Below, one piece after another: positions 49,343-64,000 of a stretch of DNA of 64,000 nucleotides. This stretch comes from Brasenia schreberi (Eukaryota; Streptophyta; Magnoliopsida; Nymphaeales; Cabombaceae): contig JAYKKT010000048.1 in NCBI GenBank assembly GCA_036023115.1, forward strand, positions 7,088,501-7,152,500, read 5' to 3'. Positions within the stretch are counted from its first letter, which is position 1. Every line of letters starts with the position of its first letter. The notes beneath the pieces were generated by a model. That model was given only the letters and a program-made list of their open reading frames with translations. It ran no database searches and was not told the origin of the DNA. The position numbers and the translations under genes were made by a program.

Positions 49343-49544
49343 GGTTAATCGGGTCGGGTCAATATTGAAACCCTATTAGAAACATTGAAGTGACCAGCTT
49401 GATCCCTCGCGAATGAGTTGAACCGAACCCGAACTGCCACCGGAAACAGGAGAACCTTTCAAAATGGCAAGTCAAGTTCTCGCTTAATTTTGCATTTTCT
49501 TTTTCTGGAAAAAAGTGTAGTGGTATTGTACGGTTGTGCATGCA

Positions 49545-49730
49545 TCTACTGGATTGTTGATTCAAGCGGTTAGAGCACTTGCTCCCCTCAAGCAAGGCCT
49601 CCAGTTCGAGTCTTGTGAATGGAGAAAACAAGTGCAGCGGAGCTTTACCTCAAAAGTGAGCCCAACCCGGCTGAGATGGATTTGTCGAGGTCCGGTGGGC
49701 TTCCCGATGCCGGTGGTCTAGACAAAAGAG
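49545..49730 (+). mobile_element. tRNA-derived SINE
   Basis: CAAGCGGTTAGAGCACTTGC resembles an A box, and CCTCCAGTTCGAGTCTTG carries a B box (GTTCGAGTC) about 45 nt later. A G+C-richer body follows (GAGCCCAACCCGGCTGAGAT … GGTCCGGTGGGCTTCC). The best-preserved A-box region of the cluster. No cloverleaf or anticodon stem is kept, so it is not a tRNA gene. Confidence 0.65.
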
Positions 49731-49861
49731 CATCTACCTGAGCTAAGAAAAGAGGCATCTTGGTGCACCTTACTCCAGCATGGGTGGGCTATCTAATGTG
49801 ATCCATGAATTGTATTGCTGGTGATTAAAATGCAGTCAATATCAAAGGTTTCTCGACAAGC

Positions 49862-49965
49862 AGCACTTTGAGCAATGCATCACCCAATTAGGGGCTCAAC
49901 TCAACTCACAGATTGGTCACGAGTTCGATACTGTGGTGTGGATCTGGCTTTGTGCGCCCCATCTT
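49862..49965 (+). mobile_element. SINE-like copy
   Basis: GGGGCTCAACTCAACTCACA, then GGTCACGAGTTCGATACTGT (B box GTTCGATAC), then GGATCTGGCTTTGTGCGCCCC. The B-box half matches the copy at 3.24-3.33 kb (GGTCACGAGTTCGATGCC). The A-box half is rearranged. Confidence 0.55.
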
Positions 49966-50064
49966 ACAAAAAGAACAAAATTGCTTCACGAGCATGCCAT
50001 ATAAACTTAATGGGTTTACCAATAGGAAAGTGAGGTCTCCATGATCTACAAAGCCACGAGCATG

Positions 50065-50180
50065 CAGAACGTTAGCTCAACTGGCAGGGCCCTCTCATTC
50101 CTTTGCTGTAGGTGAAGAGTTCAATTCTCAAGGGAGTGCATGTGTGTGTTGGGCTTTGACCTCCCTCTGTCCATTTCATA
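50065..50180 (+). mobile_element. SINE-like copy
   Basis: GTTAGCTCAACTGGCAGGGC (A box), about 45 nt, then GAAGAGTTCAATTCTCAAGG (B box with one change), followed by GGGCTTTGACCTCCC. Same subfamily as the copies at 8.69 and 50.83 kb (TAGCTCA.CTGGCAGGGC). Confidence 0.65.
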
Positions 50181-50337
50181 TAAAAAACGCCCAAGCTGGC
50201 GTCTGTTCCATGAAAAAATGAACGTGTCCAACACGTTTGGATTTTGGGAGCAAAAACTTGATGGCCAGATGGCGCTTCAGCTCTAATTATATAGGCGAAC
50301 ATGTAGAACAGATGCTCTTCAATACTAGTAATTAAGA

Positions 50338-50532
50338 ACGAGGAAATGTACCCCATCCAGCTCATAACAGCTATGATAGTGGTAACGGTGGCGTCTAATT
50401 ATTTCAAAACTGAACGGAAAGAAAGAAGAAAATGGTGGTGGGGGATGGACGAGGAGGGGGAGAAGGGGTAAAAACGAGGAAATGTACCCCATCCAGCAGT
50501 ATAGAGCGGTGATAGTGGTAACGGTGGCACGT
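50338..50532. repeat. Short direct duplication
   Basis: ACGAGGAAATGTACCCCATC with GATAGTGGTAACGGTGGC occurs at about 50338-50393 and again at about 50473-50528, 135 bp apart. The second copy is followed by the same ACTAGTAATTAAGAA that precedes the first, so the unit is probably the whole 135-bp segment. Confidence 0.75.
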
Positions 50533-50749
50533 ATGTACTAGTAATTAAGAAAGAAAGAAGGGTAGAAGATGTCTGAAAGAGGGAAGAGAGAAGAAAAGAG
50601 TGTAAGAGACGTCGGTGGGGAGGGAGAGGGAGAAGAAGGACAGAAAGAGAAGAGAGTGTTTGGTGAGAGTATTATGAGTAGAACAGATGCTAAGGGTGTG
50701 CGAGTAGCAAAATAAGGGTGTACCCATAACAGCTATGCTTTTCAATACT

Positions 50750-50950
50750 CCGCATGGCTGAACTGGTAAGACTACCTGTTCTTGAAAATAGAGAGTTCAA
50801 CCTCCACAAGGCGAGGTACTACTTGTTGCACCCGAAGCAGTAGCTCATCTGGCAGGGCGCTCTGACACCCTTGGTGCTGGTGGGGAGTTCAACTTCCAGA
50901 CGGATGCATGTTCGCGTTAGGCTCCGGCGTCCCTATACCCATAGTGTTTC
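50750..50950 (+). mobile_element. Two SINE-like copies in tandem
   Basis: First: GCATGGCTGAACTGGTAAGA with GAGAGTTCAACCTCCACAAG (50752-50810). Second: CAGTAGCTCATCTGGCAGGG with GGGGAGTTCAACTTCCAGAC (50838-50905), followed by GGCTCCGGCGTCCC. Both have A- and B-box-like words at SINE spacing. Confidence 0.6.
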
Positions 50951-52130
50951 GCATGGCTTCCTCAAATAAATAAGGCAAAGACATGACTCCACCCACCTCA
51001 ATGGAAAGGCAAACCAAAACCAAGACCTATTGTACATTAAGTGGAGTAAGTTATTACGTATTCTTATTTACCTTTTCACTCTATATAGGGTAAATGAACC
51101 AAGCCGCTCATGGTTCGGCAACACATACATCATCCTTACGTTATTGATGTTTCATCTGTGAAAGCAAATACGAACATGATCATAGTATCTTGAGCTCAAT
51201 TTGATTGAAGAAAGTTCGTAAGTTTTACACAAATGCTCCTAAAGTAATCGTGTTAGGATATTCAAGGTAAATGAAGGGTTGTTTTTTATTTACTGTTTCA
51301 CAGAGGGAGACTTTAGGTAAGAGGAGGGCCAGGTACTGAGGATATTCAAGGAAATCCCTCGCAGCTTTGGTCAGGCTCATCCATAAAAAAATGAGCCCAG
51401 CAACAAACAGGAGTTCGGCTCGTTTAACAGCCCTGACTCTATCCTTGTCTCATACTAACCTTCAGCTACGCCATTGATACAAAAATCTAGACATAGCCGG
51501 TTCCTAACAGGGCCGATGGTTCCAATCAGAATCAAAGCGGACCAGGAACCAGCTGGACCCGGAACTGGTGAAACCAAAACCAGGGCTCACCCATTACGGC
51601 TCTGGTTTCACCTTTTACAAAACCAAAAGCAGATCCAACTGGAACCCATGGTTCTGATAACTTTTTAAATTTTTTGCTTGTAAAATTTGATTTTTTTAAT
51701 AAAATTACTGATTTCGGATAAACCTTAACCGACGGTTATCGAACATACGAACATCAACAACTAAGCCCTTCCCATAGTAGATGGAGTCGGCTACATGAAC
51801 TCGTGTCTACAGAAATCCATGATGACCACAGAAAAGTTTTAGAAAGCTGGAGTTTCAACTGAACACAGAAATCATAGAGCTAGTTTAACAAGAAATATGC
51901 AGGCAACAGAATTAGACATGTATCTTGTCCCACAGCCAATATAAACATTCGCCAGAAAATACACACCTGAAAAGGATAAAAGTTCTTCGCGTGAATCAAA
52001 AACAAAGGAGCAACAAAATTAAACTAATGAGCTGGTCGCAGTATGTACTGATCACAAATTTGCTACTCTACCATTCATGTTATGCTTCTAATGAGAACAG
52101 TAAGACCACTGTTCATGAAATAAAGAGAAA
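50950..52130. other. Intergenic repeats
   Basis: 51480-51660 is rich in GGTTCC/GGAACC words (third example of this class in the window). 51758-51815 is the antisense end of an RTE LINE (CAACAACTAAGCCCTTCCCA). No gene is supported. Confidence 0.5.
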
Positions 52131-52135
52131 TGCAT

Positions 52136-52230
52136 GAGCAGTACCTCAACTGGCTAAGGGGTCAAATTAACAAGTTGGTCATGATTTTGATATCCTGAAC
52201 GTGCACCTGGCTTCGGCCTCCCCATTGAAA
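52136..52230 (+). mobile_element. SINE-like copy
   Basis: AGCAGTACCTCAACTGGCTA, then AGGGGTCAAATTAACAAGTT, then a degenerate B box (GATTTTGATATCC), then CTGGCTTCGGCCTCCCC. It aligns over its whole length with the copy at 3.24-3.33 kb, which fixes the element at about 95 bp. Confidence 0.65.
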
Positions 52231-52902
52231 CAGGAAAAAGAAAAGATGAAAACAAGATATGAAAGAAAAGAGCATAGCTTATATAATTCCTAAAGCTTGA
52301 TGAAAAGGTTGTATGAGTGGTCTTGCTTTCCCAGCCCACAGAGAACCGCATGCAGTGAAGTTCGATCTGAAGGTCGGTGTAGATGGGGATTCTGCAAGAA
52401 GCATTTCAAGGTGCATGCAGGTGCCTTAGTATGATTTTGCATGAAAGGCATCGAGCCCCCTCGAATTCAAGTCTAGACAATTACTGAATGACTAGGAGCA
52501 GAGTAAAAAGCATAAACTTTTATGTGCACAATCCTAGGGATAATTATTTATTCAATTTTCCAAAGGAACCTTATGTCCAACTCGTTGCATTGTAGGCAAC
52601 AGAGAAACAACATTGGAACAGTACTGGTAGCAGCATATTTCAAAAACTTGTGTCCGAACTTCCAGCACGAATGTAATAGCATTGGATCTAGTTACTCGGA
52701 AAAATGTGAGTAGCAAGTGCCGTTGGAAATGATCAATTGAGAGACAGAGGGACATGTCCAATCACATCTCATGAAGATATCAGACATCACAAGATTATCC
52801 TTTTGCCTACTTTTCTGGCTCAATTGAGCGGATTTTCACTTTCCGCTGCCATCTAAATGGAATCAGAAACCAAGAGGAAAAGGAATAGAAACGTTTAAAG
52901 GC

Positions 52903-59256
<6,354 letters not shown>

Positions 59257-59429
59257 TTAATGCTTTAAGCTGATTACTGGATGATCTAAATGCTCCCATA
59301 TAAAAGTTTCAAACATGTGGTCTTCTACGACAAACAAAAACTCAAAAGCTACGCATGTCTTCTACGACAAACATGTGGTCTTCTCATCTCGATGTTTCGC
59401 CTAATCTTAGCATGCAATTATTAGTAGAC

Positions 59430-62400
59430 AAAGAAATCATATCAAGAGGAGTGTCCCATAGGCAGCTTCAAAGGGAGTATGACCAGTAGTACTATGAACA
59501 GAACGATTGTATGCAAATTTTACCCATGAAAGAAACTCCTCCCATGTCTTAATGTTATGGGAAAGCAGGGCACAAAGAAGGGCAACAAGTGTACGGTTCA
59601 CAACCTCGGTTTGCCCATCAGTATATGGGTGGTAAGTAATGCTACTTGGTCCCAAGGCGCTTCCAAAGAGTCTTCCAAAAGTAGCTCAAGAACTTGGAAT
59701 CTCGATCTGATACAATACTCCACGGTACTCCATTAAGATGAATGACCTCTTTAAAGAAGAGATGGGCCACATGCATTGTATCATCCGTCTTTCTACAAGC
59801 TATGAAGTGTCATCTTCATAACCGATAAACAACAACTAAGATAAAATCTTTGTCGTGGGTGGTTCAAGGTAACCAAGGATGAAATCCATGCTAATATCCT
59901 CCCATGGCTTGTTAGGAATCGAAAGTGGTTTGTATAAGCCATGAGTTGTCTTCTCATGGTATTCTTGCATGCTATGCATCGCTCCACGATCTTGTGCACA
60001 TCTTTTCTAAGACTTGGCCAAAAGAAGTGCACCTTAAGAGTCTCTAGTCTTTTCTCCAAAATGACTAACAAGACCTCCGCTATGTGCCTCATGAATAAGC
60101 AATTCTCAAATGGATTCACGAGGTATACAAATTCTAGTGAAAAAGGAAGTCTTACATGAAATAACCCGCATTGTCTTCTCCTGAGCTAGGTAGGGAGCGA
60201 AATCCAAGTCTTGTGCATAGAGACCCTCGCAAAACTTGAAACCCAAAAGCTTAAAACTAAGTATAGAAAGCAAAGCATACTTCCAAGAAAGAGCATCGGC
60301 TACAGTGTTGGTGCTTCCTCTCTTGTATTTGATAACATAGAGGACCCATTTAGCATACCTCTTGTCAAGCTTTCCTTGACTTTGAATATACTTAAGTGCT
60401 TCATGATCAATGTGAATGACAAACTCTTTCGTAATAGATAATGTTGTCATGTTTGGAGTGCTATGATCAAGGCATGAAATTCCTTGTCATGGGTAGAATA
60501 ATTAAAGCACGCACCTTTCAACTTGTTGTTAAAATAGGCAATAGGCTTGTTTTCTTGCATGAGGATCACTCCAATTCCAACTCTAGAAGCATCCACTCCA
60601 CTTCAAATGTCTTATTAAACTAGAAAAAGCAAGAAAGGGTACAAAACACATAAACTACTTATGGTCTCAAAACTCTTTCAGGCAGTAAGCTCCAAATGGA
60701 ACCCTTTGTCCTTCTTCATGAGATCTATGAGTAGGGTTGTGATAATATTTAAGTCTTTATCGGTAGAAGGAGGTCAGGCCATGGAAACTACATAAACCAC
60801 TTATCTTGGTGGGAGTTGGCCACTCTTGAATGGCTTGAATCTTCTTCGGAGAGGACTAAATAAGACTATGATTGGTACAAAAATGACACTTCTTTAAGTG
60901 GGCATAGAGCTTTTGTTCCCATAGGACTTTAAAAACACAACGGAAGTGTCCTAGGTGTTCTTTAATGTCATGACTATACACAAGAATATCAAAGTAAACC
61001 ACAATAAAGTTTCCAATTATCGCCCTAAAACATGATTTATTAGATGCATAAAGGTGTTGGGAGCATTCGTATCATACAGACCATACTTGATTTTGAAGGC
61101 GATCTTCCACTCATGTCCTTCTCTCGTGCGAATTTTATGATACCCACTTTTTAAGTTAACCTTAGAAAAGATAGAAGCAGCATGTAATTTATCCAACGTG
61201 TCATCAAGACAAGGAATAGGGTACCGTTATTTGATAGTAATATTGTTGATGGCTATGCTATCCACGCACATTCGCATTGTCTCATTCTTCTTTGGTACCA
61301 AAAGTATTGGTATTGTACAGGGCTCATGAACTCCCACACTACTCCTTTGCTAAGGAGTTCATCAACTTGCCGTTATAGTTTCTTGGCTTCTTCGATAGGT
61401 TGATCGATTAAGTAAAGGAGTTCAAAGAACAAGATAAATTTGATGTTCAATTCCTCAAAACAAAGGAAGGCCAATAGGATGTTCTTCAAGAAAAGTATCT
61501 ACAAATTCATTAGGTAATGCCTAAACCGATTTAGGCAAGGGGGTAGTGGAACCAGCTAGGGTTGCTTGTCCTAGTAAGAGAAAAAATGGGTAGTAATGCA
61601 ACACGGTTTTCAAGGTTTTTGAGTGAGAAATGAAAAGGCTTTATTTAGGGATGTTTTGGTCTTTAGAGGAGGGAATCCTGGAGTTGGGGGACTAAGTTGG
61701 AGATGGATTTCTTTAGGGCCAAGAGGTATAAACTATGAAGACAATATTCTTTCCATGGTGGTGGAAAGAATAAGTATTTCAGAAACCTATCTTTTCAATC
61801 AAATTGCCACGACCGACCCAAGAGTAAGTGACAAGCTTCCATAGGAATTACATCACAAATAATTTTGTCCTTATAGTTTTTACCAAGAGAGAAAGAAATT
61901 CTAACTTGGTTGTTTGCTTACTTTTACTCAACCATGAAAACTTATAAGGATGGGAATGAGGAATAAGTATAAGGTTGAGTTTTCTTACCATTTCTATAGA
62001 GACAGCATTTACTCAACTTCCACCATCTATGATGAAAGAACAAACTTTACCAAGGATTGTAGATCGAGAGTGGAAGATGCACTCCCTATGTTCATCTAGC
62101 ATCGTATGTGTGCTAAGGATATGTCGTATGACCAAGAGTTCTCCTTCATCTGCATATTCTTCGTCCGCCTCTTCGTCATCAATGCGGCTAAAGGGTTCTT
62201 GTTTGTCTTCACTTTTCATGTTTTTATAAGATCCAATAAGAACCATCACCTTCTTATTTGGGCGTTGGGAGGCAATATGACCACCATTTACCGACCTAAG
62301 AGAAGACTAAGTACAAGAAGTATATGCATTACCCTGCCTTTGATTCGTGCCACCTTGATGGCCAACTTGAAGACATCATCAACAAATACATATTGCATTG

Positions 62401-63100
62401 GCATTGGCCATCAAGGTGGAGTTTCACGGCATTGGCTATGTCATGCAACAACTCATTCGAGAATCGAGCGATGGTTTGCTCTTTCGAATCATGCATGTTG
62501 CATCTCATCATCAAGGTCTCGAAGTCCTTGATGTAATCCTTAACACTCATGAATCCTTGTTGAAGACCTTGGAGACATGGATAGAGTTCGTGTTGGTAGT
62601 ATTCTGACATGAATCTTTGCATCATCTCCCTCTTCATGATCCACCAAGTACGGTCTCCCTCTTCACCATCACACCTTCATTCTTAAAGATTTATCCACCA
62701 TAAACCGACATAATCGTGAACTCCAATGCCACTACTTGCACCTTGAATAATCATAATATTCAAAAACCTTCTCAATCTTACGAATTCAATCAAAGAAATC
62801 TTTCGAAGAGCTTCCACCTTTGAAAGATGGAATTAATATCTTCAGTTAAAGTTCATTTTGATCACGTATAGGAGGACGATCTTATGGAAGGAATGGTAGC
62901 ACTTCTCCCTTAGGATCCAAGAAGGCCTCATAAGGAGGAAAAGGCCCTTGGTGGATAGGAGTGAGTGAAGGTTCCCATGAGATGCTAAGTCCATGCACTT
63001 CGCGTTCAAGTGCTTCAACTCGATGTTCAAGAGCTAGGATTCAGGCTTCATTAAAGGTAATAACACATGAAGGTTCATCATGGTTATGGAGCGAGTATCA
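59430..63100 (-). mobile_element. Decayed Ty3/Gypsy retrotransposon (gag-PR-RT-RH-IN)
   Basis: On the minus strand from high to low coordinates: gag (62329-62637, YYQHELYPCLQGLQQGFMSV …), protease (near 62013-62040, CSFIIDGGS), reverse transcriptase (about 60640-61400), RNase H (about 60250-60450, [16 protein letters not shown], then VADALS), integrase zinc region (59793-60119, FFWPSLRKDVHKIVERCIAC) and integrase core end (59437-59655, YHPYTDGQTEVVNRTL … HTPFEAAYG). The order is that of Gypsy. At the RT active site (about 60975-61005) the frame reads VYFDILVYSHD where YFDDILVYS is expected, so one catalytic Asp codon is gone. Many stops. No LTR pair was found; the 3' side ends about 260 bp from an EF-Tu exon. 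Confidence 0.85.
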
Positions 63101-64000
63101 TTGGTGAGATTGGCTAGACTAGTAGAACCAACCATAGGGAAGTGAATGAGAGTTTTAGACGTGCTGATAGAAACTTACCAAACAAGGTAAATCTGGACTA
63201 TAATAATAACTTTTACAAAATCGCTTGCAAATTTTGATCTAGAACTCTGATTGAATTAAAAATTGGCCAAAAGGTTACCCAATATGTCTTCTGGCAACAA
63301 ATATTTTGGCCTAAATGGATGAGCAAATAAGAAGAAATAGCTTCTATAATTCGATGAGATGCAGACAATTTCTGCTAGAACTTGAGTTTGAATCTCAATG
63401 AAAACACCAAAACTGATGTGCATCGGGTTTGTAATCCATCACGAATCCATGATAAGGATCACACTAACAACTCGCCACTAAGCTTCACACAACACTTAGA
63501 GAAATAAAGGACACGAAGGCCTTAGGAAGAAACCTTAAAACTTGGAAGACTTTATTATCTTTAAGAATGATTGAACAAGATCCTCTCAATACAACCCAAA
63601 TGGAGTATTTGTAGGGTTTGAGAGGCCTTATTGGATATCCCTTATACAAGGAAACCTGGTCTTAGAGATTTAGAAAGTTTTTAATGCTCACTAGCTATGG
63701 TTTTCTTTCTACAAAACTTACTAAACATGTCCCTGATACTGGAAATGACAAAGGAAATATCTTACCAGCAATATGGGCCTTATTATTATAGGCAAGAAAT
63801 AAAGAAAAAATGTGGGTTTGACTTGACATATCGAGACTACTTGGGTTTAAGCCAAGTAATGCAATTTACAAACACTTGACTCGTGACAATTTTTAAATAT
63901 GTGGAGTGTTTTTAATTGCGTCAAGTTCTTCACCATAAGGGCAATGGATGGCTTCAACTTTAATTGGATGAAGGCATATCAAATTACGAAAGGTGGAGTT
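63100..64000. other. Probable 5' part of the Gypsy element or its flank
   Basis: No coding motif. The sequence 63410-63640 (tRNA-like words absent, AT-rich with GAGGCCTTA-like text) could be untranslated leader or LTR of the element, but without a second LTR this is not testable inside the window. The EF-Tu first exon was looked for here and not seen. Confidence 0.3.

Noticed and set aside
49545..50950. tRNA genes
   Set aside because: A- and B-box-like words are present but no cloverleaf, anticodon arm or acceptor stem can be formed; they are SINE copies.

Overview
The window is plant nuclear DNA. It holds spliced genes of plant families (phosphatidylinositol synthase, an R1R2R3-MYB, mitochondrial-type EF-Tu, a PPR protein, an 8-cysteine lipid-transfer-like protein) in AT-rich sequence full of (TA)n microsatellites, RTE-type LINEs, Copia and Gypsy remnants, tRNA-derived SINEs and hAT-like elements. 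I cannot name the species. I see no prokaryotic operon, CRISPR array or plasmid/phage feature.

Layout. 0-5 kb: no secure gene; TA-rich simple and tandem repeats and one SINE. 5.27-5.75 kb: small secreted 8-cysteine protein gene (+). 8.97-10.3 kb: three-exon remnant of a CNNM/DUF21-CBS gene (+). 12.5-24.5 kb: phosphatidylinositol synthase (+). I rebuilt its ten coding exons by splice sites and reading phase (226 aa). It has a probable 5 kb leader intron filled by an RTE LINE, a hAT-like element in intron 1 and one GC-AG intron. 26.8-28.1 kb: PPR pseudogene (-). 28.2-28.9 kb: GC-rich inverted-repeat element. 30.2-32.7 kb: decayed Copia element (-). 35.8-44.7 kb (leader exon near 48 kb): intact MYB3R gene (-), eleven coding exons, 1055 aa. 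48-52.3 kb: intergenic, with long (AT)n, a 117-bp tandem triplet and a cluster of SINE-like copies. 52.9-59.2 kb: mitochondrial EF-Tu (-), eleven exons covering the whole GTPase but not the targeting-peptide exon. 59.4-63.9 kb: dead Gypsy element (-) between that gene and its missing first exon.

The genes are not an operon and share no evident pathway. PIS makes the phosphoinositide precursor in the ER, MYB3R regulates cell-cycle genes in the nucleus, and EF-Tu serves mitochondrial translation. What links them is heavy transposon loading of introns while all exon phases stay intact.

I found no convincing previously undescribed biological system. The best candidates for novelty are a hAT-like non-autonomous family whose ends are packed with GATACG-like words (two copies with 8-bp target-site duplications), the SINE family, the GC-AG intron in PIS, and the Gypsy insertion in EF-Tu. 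Exon structures were derived by hand from splice consensus, phase continuity and remembered family sequences; no database search was run.
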